A DNA stretch of 64,000 bases, taken from the NCBI RefSeq assembly GCF_036346105.1, contig NZ_CP107811.1:2796501-2860500 (forward strand), read 5' to 3'. This stretch comes from Streptomyces sp. NBC_00539 (GTDB taxonomy: Bacteria; Actinomycetota; Actinomycetes; Streptomycetales; Streptomycetaceae). The notes under the pieces are model-generated. The model saw nothing but the letters and a program-made list of their open reading frames with translations. It was not told the origin of the DNA and made no database searches. The position numbers were made by a program, and so were the translations under genes. Within the stretch, counting starts at the first letter, position 1. Every line of letters begins with the position of its first letter. This document shows, one piece after another, positions 24,539 to 34,903 of the stretch.

Positions 24539-25887
24539 AGCTCCCCCAGGCGGCGGATCACCGGGGCCACCCGCTGGACCCCGTGCCGGTACGCCCCCCG
24601 TGCGGCCTCGCGCAGCCGGCCCCGGAGCCAGCGGCCGGCCCGGGACTCCCCGGAGCCGCGCCGGACGGCGCCGGGCAGCGGGGTGCCGTCGGGGGCGAGG
24701 TGGTGGCGGGCCAGGATCCCGGGCAGGTAACCGGGCGCGGTGGCCCGTGTGTAGTACGGGGCGACGGGCGGGAGTTGCTCCCGGGCGAGCAGCTGCGCGA
24801 GCCGGGTCCGGGCGGCGGCGAAGGGCTCCCCGGCAGGGGACACGCCCTGCTGCGCGAGCCAGGCCGGGTCGGCAACCGGCAGGAACCCCTCGTCCAGCCG
24901 GTCCCAGGAGGCGAGGCAACCGGAGCCGAGGAAGTGGTGGTTGCCGAGCGCCTCGCGGATGCCGAGGTCGGTCAGCACGGCGGTCGGGACGCCCCGGTGC
25001 ATGGCTTCCAGGGCGGCGGTGGACGAGACCGTGACCAGCAGGTCGGCGCCGTCCAGTACGGCGCCCATGTTCCCGTACACCAGACGGCAGTTACGTGGCA
25101 GCCCGCCGGGCAGCCGCTCCGCCAGCCGCTGGTACGGGTGCTCCTCCAGGTGCGTGGTGTGCTCCCCGGGCCGGCTGCGCAGCTTGACCAGTACCTCCCG
25201 GCCGGGGTGGAGCCGGGCATGGGCGGCGGCCCGCGCGAGCAGGTACGTACGGTCGGCGCGGCTCTCGGGCACGGAGGGCTGCACGGCGAAGACGACGGTG
25301 CGTGCGGCGGCGCCCGGTTCGTGCGGGGCCCCTTCGAGGAAGGGCAGCGCGGTCTCGGTGACGGAGTCCGACACGGCCCCGGCCCCCTCGTACACGGCGC
25401 GGAAACGGGCGGCGTCGTAGGGGGAGTTCGCGAGGACCAGGTCGGCTCCGTGCCGCAGCAGCAGCCCGTCGGTGAGCTTCTCGTAGACCACGCCGACGTA
25501 ACCGGTGACGAGGACGGGGCGGGTGGCCGGCTCGGGCCACAGGGCGCGCACCCCGTGCAGGACGGCCTGGACGGCGCCGCCGACGAGGGCCAGGACGATC
25601 ACGTCGTAGCGCTCGGCGCCGCGCGCCCGCCCGATCTCGGCGAGGAACTCCGCGCAGGTCACCTCGGCCGGGCCGGCCGGGCCCGTCCCGATGCCGACCT
25701 CACCGAGCTGGCGTGCGGTCGGGGTGGCCCGGCCGCGCAGCAGGAATCCGGCGGGCCGGTGGTCGGGCGCGAGGCGCCGGGCGGTGAGCGCGCCCCATTT
25801 CCATCGCGTATCGGAATCGGCGAGTACGGCGATGCGGAGATCGCCACGATTACTGGTGGCTGGCACCCGGCAGAAGCTATTGCGCAT
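24535..25887 (-). CDS. putative glycosyltransferase, DUF6716-like
   Basis: About 450 residues, starting with RIAVLADSDTRWKWGALTA, a Rossmann-like start, with a later segment VTVSSTAALEAMHRGVPTAV that resembles the acceptor or nucleotide-sugar end of GT-B enzymes. I associate this with the DUF6716 group of putative glycosyltransferases near nonulosonic-acid genes. The ATG at 25887 is one choice; a GTG at 25914 is in frame. Its stop overlaps the NeuA-NeuB GTG. It is divergent from a GT2 gene. Confidence 0.6.
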   Translation of the reverse strand: MRNSFCRVPATSNRGDLRIAVLADSDTRWKWGALTARRLAPDHRPAGFLLRGRATPTARQLGEVGIGTGPAGPAEVTCAEFLAEIGRARGAERYDVIVLALVGGAVQAVLHGVRALWPEPATRPVLVTGYVGVVYEKLTDGLLLRHGADLVLANSPYDAARFRAVYEGAGAVSDSVTETALPFLEGAPHEPGAAARTVVFAVQPSVPESRADRTYLLARAAAHARLHPGREVLVKLRSRPGEHTTHLEEHPYQRLAERLPGGLPRNCRLVYGNMGAVLDGADLLVTVSSTAALEAMHRGVPTAVLTDLGIREALGNHHFLGSGCLASWDRLDEGFLPVADPAWLAQQGVSPAGEPFAAARTRLAQLLAREQLPPVAPYYTRATAPGYLPGILARHHLAPDGTPLPGAVRRGSGESRAGRWLRGRLREAARGAYRHGVQRVAPVIRRLGEL

Positions 25888-26042
25888 TTCCGCTGACCGG
25901 CCCAACGACCGCACAACAGCTGGTTAACAACCCGTCGACGTCATGCGAAAGCGCACGGGTTAACGCGACCGCCCGGCGTCGTTCACACGCAGTCCTCGTA
26001 CGGGCCATGGTGAATGCCGGGCGGCGTCCTAAGGTCACGCGG

Positions 26043-27020
26043 GTGCCCAAGCTCTCTGTCGTCGTGCCGTTCTACAACGTGCAGACATATGCGCCGGACG
26101 CCCTGCGGAGTCTCGAACTGAACGCCCGGGAGGATTTCGAGTTCCTCCTCGTGGACGACTGTTCGACGGACGGGACGGCCGCCCTGCTGGAGCGGGCGGC
26201 GGACCGGCTGCCCGGCGCCGTACTCCTCGCGCGGGAGGGGAACGGCGGTCTCGCCACGGCGCGCAACACCGGTCTGGACGCGGCGCGCGGGGAGTACCTC
26301 GCCTTCCTGGACGGCGACGACTGGCTCGCGCCGGGCCATCTGGCCCGCACCCTGGCCGCGGTCGAGGCGCTCGGCTGCGATTTCGTGCGGACCGACCACG
26401 TGCAGGTGACCGGCCGGGCGCGGAGCGTGCAGCGGGTGCCGTTCGGGCCGCAGGCAGTCGTGGCCGGCCCCCGCTCCGCGATCCTGCCCGCCTCGCGGGC
26501 GACGGCGGTCGACTATCCGTACGCCTGGGCGGGGATGTACCACCGGCGGCTGCTGGACCGGGGACTGCTGCATTTCACGGACGGGCTGCGGACGGCGGAG
26601 GACCGGCCGTGGATCTGGCGGCTGCACCGTGGGGCGAAATCCTTCGCCGCGATCGGGGAAGCCGGAATCTTCTACCGGCGCGGCATTTCCACCTCGCTGA
26701 CCCAGATCGGGGACGAGCGTCAGCTCGATTTCATTCGCGCATTCGATCAAGTCCTGTCGGATACCGCCACGGACCCGGAATCTGCACTGCTCCTGCCGAA
26801 AGCCGTTCGAACGTATTGCGCGATCATCGCCCATCAGATCGGATCCATCGAGAGGTTCGAACCGGCCGTGGCCCGAAAACTCCGCTCACTGAGCGCCGCC
26901 GCGCTGACGCGCATGCCCGGCGCGCTGCTGGACCAGGCGCTGGACTCGATGGACGCCGACCGCTCCGCCCTGCTGCGCCGGCTGCGCCGCCGCGCCACCC
27001 CTGCGGGGGCCGCCGCGTGA
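26043..27020 (+). CDS. family 2 glycosyltransferase
   Basis: About 325 residues with the GT2 GT-A fold: KLSVVVPFYNVQTYAPD at the N-terminus, LLVDDCSTDGT, the acceptor-loop segment NGGLATARNTGLDAARGEYLA, and the metal-binding FLDGDDW near residue 90. It adds a sugar from a nucleotide-sugar donor; donor and acceptor are unknown. GTG at 26043 lies 8 nt after AAGG and starts directly at the fold; ATG at 26007 is in frame upstream. It overlaps the next gene by 4 nt, so the two glycosyltransferases are coupled. Confidence 0.85.
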   Translation: MPKLSVVVPFYNVQTYAPDALRSLELNAREDFEFLLVDDCSTDGTAALLERAADRLPGAVLLAREGNGGLATARNTGLDAARGEYLAFLDGDDWLAPGHLARTLAAVEALGCDFVRTDHVQVTGRARSVQRVPFGPQAVVAGPRSAILPASRATAVDYPYAWAGMYHRRLLDRGLLHFTDGLRTAEDRPWIWRLHRGAKSFAAIGEAGIFYRRGISTSLTQIGDERQLDFIRAFDQVLSDTATDPESALLLPKAVRTYCAIIAHQIGSIERFEPAVARKLRSLSAAALTRMPGALLDQALDSMDADRSALLRRLRRRATPAGAAA

Positions 27021-28324
27021 GCGTCACCCAGGTCTTCCTCGCCTCCACCCCGTACGGGACGGCCACCCTCGCGGCGGCCCTCGACGCGAAACGCTTTCCG
27101 CCGGCCGGCCGCCGCATCCTGCTGACCAGCAACCACTCCCCCGCCCCCGAGGTCACCCCGGGGCTCACCGCCGTGCCGGGCTTCGCCGCGCTGCGCTCCC
27201 GTTTCGACGAGGTGATCGACTGGAACGCCGTCATCGCGCCGCAGCACCCGGGCGTCTGGGCGCCGCGCGAGGAGGACGTGCCGATGTGGGAGCGGCAGTT
27301 GCGCGCGCTGTGGGGGCTCGGGGAGGACCGGGTCGAGCTCGTCGTGGAGTCGCTGCAGGTCCCTCCCGCGCAGAGCCTGTGCCGACTGTTCCCCGGCGCC
27401 GCAGTCGACGTCTACGCCGACGGGCTGATGAGCTACGGTCCCACCCGCTTCCGGCTCGACCCGCAGATCGGGACGCGGGTGCGGCGGGTGCTGCACCTGG
27501 ACCTGGTGCCCGGGCTGGAGCCGCTGCTGCTGACGGAGTTCGGGGTCCCCGGGGAACTGGTGCCCACCGCCCACTTCTTGGAGGTGGTGGCCGAACTCGC
27601 GTCCTGCGCGCAGCCGGTGCCGGCCGTCGGCGGTGGCCCGGCACTGCTGCTCGGGCAGTACCTGTCGGCGCTGGAGCTGATGTCGGCGGCCGAGGAGGAG
27701 GAACTGCACGCGCAGATGGTGCGCGGCGCGTTCGCGCGGGGCCACCGGGAGCTGGTCTTCAAACCGCACCCGAGCGCCCCGGCGCGGTACTCGCTGCGGG
27801 CCGAGGTGGAGGCACGGCGGCTGGGGGCGCGGCTGACGGTGATCGGGGAGCCGGTACTGGCGGAGACGCTGTACGAGCGGCTGCGGCCGGCGCTGGTGGT
27901 GGGGTGCTTCTCGACGGCGCTGCTCACCGCGGCGACGCTGTACGGGATCCCGGTCGCGCGGACGGGGACGGAGGCCGTGCTGGCCCGCCTGGAGCCCTAC
28001 CAGAACAGCAACCGGATCCCGCTGACGCTGGTGGACGCGCTGCTGCCGGAGCTGTCCGGGGCCGCGTCCCCCGCCGTGGCGGACGTGGCCGCCCTGGTCG
28101 CGGCGGTCGGTTTCACGATGCAGCCGCGCGTCCTCGCGGCGCGGCGCGGGGAGGCACAGACGTACCTCTCGGGGTCGCTGACCCCGCGGACCCGGCGGTA
28201 CTTCACGCGCCGCCGTCTGACGGTGCTGGGGCTGCCGGGCGGTGTCCCGGCGCGGCTGGCCTTCCTGCCGCGCAACCCGCGGCTGCGCCGGGCGGCCCGC
28301 CGCGTGCTGCGCCGTCTGCGCTGA
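27017..28324 (+). CDS. polysialyltransferase-family glycosyltransferase
   Basis: A 435-residue protein that I assign to the bacterial alpha-2,8-polysialyltransferase-like family. VFLASTPYGTATLAAAL marks the start of the fold, YADGLMSYG fits the D/E-D/E-G site, FKPHPS (near residue 253) is the HP motif, and CFSTALLTAATLYG the conserved Ser/Thr site. The last 30 residues are strongly basic. It begins with GTG overlapping the GT2 stop. Together with the gene at 21453 this gives two candidate sialyltransferase-like enzymes for one polymer. Confidence 0.75.
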   Translation: MSVTQVFLASTPYGTATLAAALDAKRFPPAGRRILLTSNHSPAPEVTPGLTAVPGFAALRSRFDEVIDWNAVIAPQHPGVWAPREEDVPMWERQLRALWGLGEDRVELVVESLQVPPAQSLCRLFPGAAVDVYADGLMSYGPTRFRLDPQIGTRVRRVLHLDLVPGLEPLLLTEFGVPGELVPTAHFLEVVAELASCAQPVPAVGGGPALLLGQYLSALELMSAAEEEELHAQMVRGAFARGHRELVFKPHPSAPARYSLRAEVEARRLGARLTVIGEPVLAETLYERLRPALVVGCFSTALLTAATLYGIPVARTGTEAVLARLEPYQNSNRIPLTLVDALLPELSGAASPAVADVAALVAAVGFTMQPRVLAARRGEAQTYLSGSLTPRTRRYFTRRRLTVLGLPGGVPARLAFLPRNPRLRRAARRVLRRLR

Positions 28325-28381
28325 ACGGCGGGCGCGGCGACCGGCGCGCGGCGACCGGACCGTCGGCCCGTTGCCCGCCCG

Positions 28382-29026
28382 TCAGCCGGTGGCGAGCTTG
28401 GCGGCGAAGCCCAGGAAGAGGACGCCCGCCGCCGAGGTGGCCCCGGCCGAGAGCCGCTTGCGGCGGCGGAAGGCCGCCGACAGCCGGGTCCCGGTGAATA
28501 TCAGCGTCGACAGGTACAGGAAGCTCGCCAGCTGCGACAGCGCCCCCAGCAGCAGGAACGACAGCGCGGGGTAGGCGTACCCCGGGTCCACGAACTGCAC
28601 GAAGAACGAGAGCAGGAACAAGATCGCCTTCGGGTTGAACAGGCTCACCACCAGCGCCCGCCGGTACGGGCGCTCGCCCGGCACCTCCGGCTCGGCCAGG
28701 GCCTCCTCCTGCCGGGCCGCCCGGTCGCGCCACATGCCCCACGCGGCCCGCATCATGCCGAGCGCGAGCCACGCCAGGTATCCGGCCCCGAGGAACTTGA
28801 CCAGGGTGAACACCACCGGGCTGGCCTTGAGCAGCGCCCCGGCCCCGGCGGCGGTGAGGACCATGAGGACGGTGTCACCGGTGAACACCCCGCAGGCGGC
28901 CTTGTACCCCTCGCGGACCCCCTTGCGCGCGGCGACCGACAGCACGTAGAGGGAGTTCGGCCCCGGCAGGAGGACGATGAGGACGAGGCCGGCGAGATAG
29001 GTCGGCAGATCGGTGACACCCAGCAT
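28382..29026 (-). CDS. LysE family amino-acid exporter
   Basis: A 214-residue membrane protein with six hydrophobic helices and the LysE/RhtB signature LLPGPNSLYVLSVAARKG near residue 20, plus LFNPKAILFLLSFFVQFV near 130. LysE/RhtB members export basic or hydrophobic amino acids or homoserine lactones; the closest match by eye is the leucine-efflux (LeuE) type. Its substrate is unproven. The gene is single, between the convergent glycosyltransferase and the mutase on the same strand. Confidence 0.85.
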   Translation of the reverse strand: MLGVTDLPTYLAGLVLIVLLPGPNSLYVLSVAARKGVREGYKAACGVFTGDTVLMVLTAAGAGALLKASPVVFTLVKFLGAGYLAWLALGMMRAAWGMWRDRAARQEEALAEPEVPGERPYRRALVVSLFNPKAILFLLSFFVQFVDPGYAYPALSFLLLGALSQLASFLYLSTLIFTGTRLSAAFRRRKRLSAGATSAAGVLFLGFAAKLATG

Positions 29027-29097
29027 GGGAGGGAGTGTTTCACGCCGTCCGAACGCCCGGTATCCGTGGTGCGGCCCGTGGAAGCAAGGTCACAGGG

Positions 29098-30690
<1,593 letters not shown>

Positions 30691-30848
30691 GACCACTCCT
30701 CCGTGGTGGCGGCCGGCCGGGGGTCACCGCCCGGACCCCGCCGCGACGGGCGCTGGTCACAATGGCGCAACATCGCGGAGGCGTCCGCAACTGTCCACGC
30801 CCGTCACGCATCACCTACATACACAACGGAGAACAAACGGGGGACGCC

Positions 30849-31727
30849 ATGAACCGCCAGAGAGCCATAGTCCGCACGCTGGGAATCGCCACCGCCGTCG
30901 CGCTCGCCGCGACCGCTTGCGGGCCGCAGAAGTCGGGGGCCGCCGGTTCCCCGTCCTCGGCCGCATCCGCGCCCACGGCGGTCGCTTCACCCTCGGAGTC
31001 CGCCACCGACGACGGCAAGGCCGCCTCTCCGTCGGCGTCGGCCTCCTCTTCGACGTCCGCTTCCCCTTCCGCGTCGGCTCCGCAGTCGCCCGGCGTCAAG
31101 CCGATCATGGCCAACGGTGACGAGAGCGACCAGATCCGCGAACTCCAGGCACGGCTGCGCCAGCTCAAGCTGATGTCGGTGGCGCCGACCGGCTTCTACG
31201 GTTCGAAGACGACCGCGGCCGTCCGTACCTTCCAGTCCGGGCACGGCCTGGAGGCGACGGGCTCGGTGGACGCGGCGACCTGGAAGAAGATCGAGGGCGC
31301 CAGCAAGAAGCCGACCGAGGACGAACTCCGTCCGCCGACCACCAACGAGGTGGACGCCCCGGACCCGCGCTGCATGCACGGCCGGGTCATGTGCATCAGC
31401 AAGGAGAGCCGCACCCTCGCCTGGATGATCGACGGCAAGATCGTCTCCACGATGGACGTGCGCTTCGGGTCGGAGAACACGCCGACGCGCGAGGGCGAGT
31501 TCAAGGTGGAGTGGAAGGCCAAGGACTGGGTGTCGACGATCTACCACACGCCGATGCCCTACTCGATGTTCTTCAGCGAGGGCCAGGCGGTGCACTACTC
31601 GTCGGACTTCGCCGCCCGCGGTTACGCCGGGGCCTCGCACGGCTGTGTGAACGTTCGGGACAAGGGGAAGCTGTCGTCCCTGTTCGACCAGGTCCAGGTC
31701 GGCGACAAGGTCGTCGTCTACTGGTGA
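30849..31727 (+). CDS. L,D-transpeptidase lipoprotein with peptidoglycan-binding domain
   Basis: A 292-residue lipoprotein (lipobox ATAC, Cys24), Ser/Ala/Pro linker (25-85), peptidoglycan-binding domain (about 92-145, IRELQARLRQLKLMS) and YkuD domain with His249 and Cys266 in SHGCVN. It forms 3-3 peptidoglycan crosslinks at the outer face of the membrane. The ATG at 30849 was chosen because it starts the signal peptide, and GGGGGA precedes it. It differs from the gene at 10633 in being membrane-anchored and having the canonical SHGC motif. Confidence 0.9.
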   Translation: MNRQRAIVRTLGIATAVALAATACGPQKSGAAGSPSSAASAPTAVASPSESATDDGKAASPSASASSSTSASPSASAPQSPGVKPIMANGDESDQIRELQARLRQLKLMSVAPTGFYGSKTTAAVRTFQSGHGLEATGSVDAATWKKIEGASKKPTEDELRPPTTNEVDAPDPRCMHGRVMCISKESRTLAWMIDGKIVSTMDVRFGSENTPTREGEFKVEWKAKDWVSTIYHTPMPYSMFFSEGQAVHYSSDFAARGYAGASHGCVNVRDKGKLSSLFDQVQVGDKVVVYW

Positions 31728-31939
31728 GGACGGTGACCCGGGCCGGGACCGACCGCTTCGGCCGGGGTCTGCGTAGAGGGCGCGGGCGGGGCCGGGGGAA
31801 CGTGCCCCGCCCGCGCCGGTTGCGCAGAGCCCAGGGGTACGGGGGGAACCCCGGCTCATGCGCGGCCGATGACCAGTCGGCTCGTTATGTACTGCGCCGC
31901 CGGGTCGGAAAGTGTTACACCCGGGTGTGGCGGTGTCCG

Positions 31940-32962
31940 TCAGGCCGGCGTGCGGAAGCCCAGCGCCCCGCCCGGGAGCAGGGTCGGCGCCGGCAGGACG
32001 CCTCCCTTGTCACCGCCGGGGGTGCTCGCGCCGGGGCCGGCCGAGCCGCTCTTGGTGGTGCCGCCGGGCCCGTCGAGCAGGTCCGCGCAGTAGTGCGGGA
32101 TCTGCGCCACGGTCTTGGCGAGCTTGATCAGCTTCTCCCGCCGGTCGCCGGTGAGCCGGCCCGCGCGGTAGTCGCCGCACAGGTCCTTCCCCTGGAGCCG
32201 CAGCTCCCCGTCCTTCTTGTCCTTGTCCCTGTCGCCACCGTCGGTGGAGCTGCCGTCGGTGGCGCCGGACGTGCCGCCGGTGAAGTCGTTGCGGCCGCCG
32301 GAGCCGTCCGTGCCCGTGCCGGCGGTGCCGGTGCCCGCCGGGCCCGGGGTGGAGCCGGGGACGCCGGGGTCCTTGCGCCCCTCCGTGCCCGGGAGCCGCG
32401 AGGCGCCCGGGGAGGGTGCGGCGCCCTCGCGGTCCCGAAGCGGGGTCGGCTGCGGGCCGGGCGTGGGGGCCGTGACGTCGCCGGACGGTGTCGGATCCGC
32501 GTCGGCGCTGACCGAGACGGCCGGCCCCGGAGCAGCGGAATCGTGGGTGGAGCCGTCCAGCAGGCCGCTGGCCGCCGCCGCGAGGCCGCCGACCGCGACG
32601 CTCGCCAGTGCGGCCGCGAGACCGAAGCGCAGCGGGGCGGACCGGCGCCGCTGCGCGGGTGTCCGTACGAGCGGTGCGGGCGACAGGTCGATGAGGGGTT
32701 CGCGGGCGTCAGCCGCCGCGTGCGGATCCACGTCCGTGAGCCTCGCGGGGGCGGCGTGGAACGTGCGGAAGGCGGCCAGCGCGGCGGCCTCGCCGGGCAG
32801 CTCCCGCCCGGCGGGCGCCGGGGCCAGTGCCGCGAGGGCAGCGCGCAGCCGTGCGGCGTCGGCCCGGGCCTGCTCGTCGGCGTCCGGCCCGACCGGCGGT
32901 TCGCCGCGCAGCAGTCGTTCCGCCGCGGCTCTGTCCAGCCACCTGTTGCGCTCGTCGGCCAT
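31940..32962 (-). CDS. membrane partner of the ECF sigma factor (putative anti-sigma factor)
   Basis: About 340 residues: a cytoplasmic N-terminal part (1-105) that could bind a sigma factor, one membrane helix (about 106-128), a long extracellular Ser/Thr/Gly/Pro/Asp-rich stretch, and a conserved C-terminal block with two Cys (LCGDYRAGRLTGDRREKLIKLAKTV cut at both ends, near residues 270-310). The ATG at 32962 shares one base with the sigma stop (TGATG) and follows AAGGA by 6 nt. A sigma/anti-sigma pair is the natural reading; I saw no zinc-binding HxxxCxxC motif of ZAS anti-sigma factors. Confidence 0.65.
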   Translation of the reverse strand: MADERNRWLDRAAAERLLRGEPPVGPDADEQARADAARLRAALAALAPAPAGRELPGEAAALAAFRTFHAAPARLTDVDPHAAADAREPLIDLSPAPLVRTPAQRRRSAPLRFGLAAALASVAVGGLAAAASGLLDGSTHDSAAPGPAVSVSADADPTPSGDVTAPTPGPQPTPLRDREGAAPSPGASRLPGTEGRKDPGVPGSTPGPAGTGTAGTGTDGSGGRNDFTGGTSGATDGSSTDGGDRDKDKKDGELRLQGKDLCGDYRAGRLTGDRREKLIKLAKTVAQIPHYCADLLDGPGGTTKSGSAGPGASTPGGDKGGVLPAPTLLPGGALGFRTPA

Positions 32963-33744
32963 CACATGTCCTTCTGCGTCCGCCAACGTGAATGCGTCAC
33001 ACCGGTTTGTTCCACGAGGCCCGCGCCCCGGCCGCGCTGCGCCGGTACGGCGTCGAGATCGCGCACGCCCGCGCCGCTCCGTGGCGGGCTCCCGGCATTA
33101 TGACCGAAAGGGAGGGCCGCTCCGGTGTCCACCGCGTCCCGGCCGGCGCCGCCGTTCCCGTCCGCGGCGGCCGCGAGCTCCGTGCCCAGCAGTTCCGCCA
33201 GCTTCTTGAGTCCCCGATGGGCTGCGGTGCGTACGGCGCCGGGCCGCTTGCCGAGCGTCTCGGCGGCGCTCTTCGCGTCCAGGCCTACGACGACGCGCAG
33301 GACGACGGCCTCGGCCTGGTCCTGCGGCAGCTGCGCTATCAGCGCCATGGTCGAGCTGGTCGAGAGCGACTCCATCGCCGCGACCGCGGTGTCGCTGTCG
33401 GCGGCATGGCCGGTGAGTTCGCTGTCGTCCCCGCCGATGGCGGGGCGGCGGCCGCGCATGCGGATGTGGTCGAGGGCCCGGTTGCGGGCGATCCGGGCGG
33501 CCCAGCCCCGGAACCGGTCGGCGTCGCCGGTGAAGGAGTCGAGGTCGCGGGCGATCTGCAGCCAGGCCTCGGACGTGACGTCCTCCGCGTCGCCGTCGCC
33601 GACGAGCGTGCGTACGTATCCGAGCAGGCGCGGGTGCACGGCGCGGTACACAGTACGGAACGCGTTCTCGTCGCCGTCTTGTGCCGCGAGCACCGCGGCG
33701 GTCAGCTCCGCGTCGTCCCCCAGCAAAGTCCCCAACCCGTTCAC
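32962..33744 (-). CDS. ECF sigma factor
   Basis: About 260 residues. Region 2 is at about residues 20-85 (HPRLLGYVRTLVGDGDAEDV, then WLQIARDLDSFTG), region 4 at about 130-185 (LPQDQAEAVVLRVVVGLDAK, RPGAVRTAAHRGLKKL), followed by a long unconserved tail. GTG at 33744 was chosen because AGGA lies 4 nt upstream; a TTG at 33765 is in frame. It is translationally coupled to the membrane protein gene that follows. Its target promoters cannot be told here. Confidence 0.88.
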   Translation of the reverse strand: MNGLGTLLGDDAELTAAVLAAQDGDENAFRTVYRAVHPRLLGYVRTLVGDGDAEDVTSEAWLQIARDLDSFTGDADRFRGWAARIARNRALDHIRMRGRRPAIGGDDSELTGHAADSDTAVAAMESLSTSSTMALIAQLPQDQAEAVVLRVVVGLDAKSAAETLGKRPGAVRTAAHRGLKKLAELLGTELAAAADGNGGAGRDAVDTGAALPFGHNAGSPPRSGAGVRDLDAVPAQRGRGAGLVEQTGVTHSRWRTQKDM

Positions 33745-34055
33745 TGTCCTGTACGTGTGGCGCAAATCCGCACGTTACGGCTTTCAAGTACGTCTCGTCC
33801 ACGCGTTGTACAACCAGCAACCAACCCTGTGCGGAGCGGGGTGTGACAGAAAACGCATCCGGGGCGCTGACATGAGTACGGGCTTGTCGCACGAGCCCGT
33901 GTCGGACGGCGACCGGGGCCTCTCCTGTGGGGGGTGGCGGCCTCGGTCGTCTTCCCCTGTTCGTCCTGGTCATGCATGCCAGGCGTCATCCTTTCGGCTC
34001 ACTTCCGGGTGAAATCCGCGAATCGGCACGCCACACGGTGCCCGGCATCGCTAGC
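33745..34055. other. intergenic region between divergent sigma and OHCU-like genes
   Basis: About 310 bp without a supported gene. It holds a perfect 10-bp palindrome, GTTGTACAAC (33805-33814), and presumably the two divergent promoters. No terminator, riboswitch or tRNA was seen. A frame on the plus strand continues through it but is arginine/histidine-rich and looks non-coding. Confidence 0.5.
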
Positions 34056-34751
34056 GTGGCGGTACACCCGCGCCGCGCCCCGAGGAGCCCCCCGCTGTCC
34101 AGCCACTTTCCGGCACAGGCCAAAGGGAGCACCTCCTTGGGGGCCCCTCCCGGAGGGAGCCCGGGGGAGAAGTCTCGGGGAAGCTCCGGCGTTCCGGTAC
34201 CCACAAGCGACCACGGCTCGGGGCTCGCCCGGTTCAACTCCCTGCCGCACGACACGGCCCAGACGGCCCTGCTGCACTGCTGCGGCAGCGGGCGCTGGGC
34301 CCACCGGCTGGCCACCCACCGCCCCTACCCCGACCGCGCCGCGCTGCTGGCGGCGGCGGACGAGGCCTCGTACGACCTCTCGCAGAGCGACCTGACGGGC
34401 GCGCTGGCCCGCGAGTGCTCGGCGGAACTGGGGCACGGCGCGCCGTACGCCGCGCTCCTCGCGCTGGACGCGGCGCGGGCGGAGTACGAACGGACCTTCG
34501 GCCACGCCTTCGTGATCTGCCTGGACGGGCATCCGCCGGAGGAGCGGGCGGACGTGCTGCTGGCCGCGATCCGGCGGCGGATGGCCCACGAGACGGACGA
34601 GGAGCGGGCGATCTCGGCGGACGAGCTGCGGCGCCTCGCGCAGGCCCGGCTCGTGCGGCTGCTGGACCGGCTGCCGGCCCTCATGACCGGGCCGGTCCCG
34701 CCCGACGGTCCGCCGGCGGCTGATTTCGGGCTATTTGCCCCTGTGGGATAG
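34056..34751 (+). CDS. OHCU-decarboxylase-like protein
   Basis: About 231 residues. The fold of 2-oxo-4-hydroxy-4-carboxy-5-ureidoimidazoline decarboxylase (allantoin formation from urate) is suggested by LARFNSLPHDTAQTALLHCC, WAHRLATHRPYPD and the C-terminal YERTFGHAFVICLDGHPPEE. The HPxIG/E region that carries the catalytic His and Glu in true enzymes is not visible, so the activity may be lost. The start is uncertain: GTG 34056 was used, ATG 33972 is upstream, and a CTG at 34095 sits 7 nt after GAGGAG. An N-terminal segment (34125-34195) is a Gly/Ser/Pro-rich insert. It precedes sdhC on the same strand. Confidence 0.6.
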   Translation: MAVHPRRAPRSPPLSSHFPAQAKGSTSLGAPPGGSPGEKSRGSSGVPVPTSDHGSGLARFNSLPHDTAQTALLHCCGSGRWAHRLATHRPYPDRAALLAAADEASYDLSQSDLTGALARECSAELGHGAPYAALLALDAARAEYERTFGHAFVICLDGHPPEERADVLLAAIRRRMAHETDEERAISADELRRLAQARLVRLLDRLPALMTGPVPPDGPPAADFGLFAPVG

Positions 34752-34903
34752 CCCGTCCGTGCCTGTTTGATCACACCGATGGACCCGGCGCAAGGGAACC
34801 GACAAAGCGTCGCTACGATGTCCGGGGCCGGTGGACCGTACCCGGCCGGGCCCGACCGACAAAGAAGCCGGCTGGCCCCCGCCCCGCTTCCGGAGGGTTT
34901 TCC

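Noticed and set aside
26609-27020. Longer start for the polysialyltransferase-like gene
   Set aside because: The added part is opposite frame to the GT2 gene, while GTG at 27017 overlaps its stop by 4 nt and begins at the expected fold.
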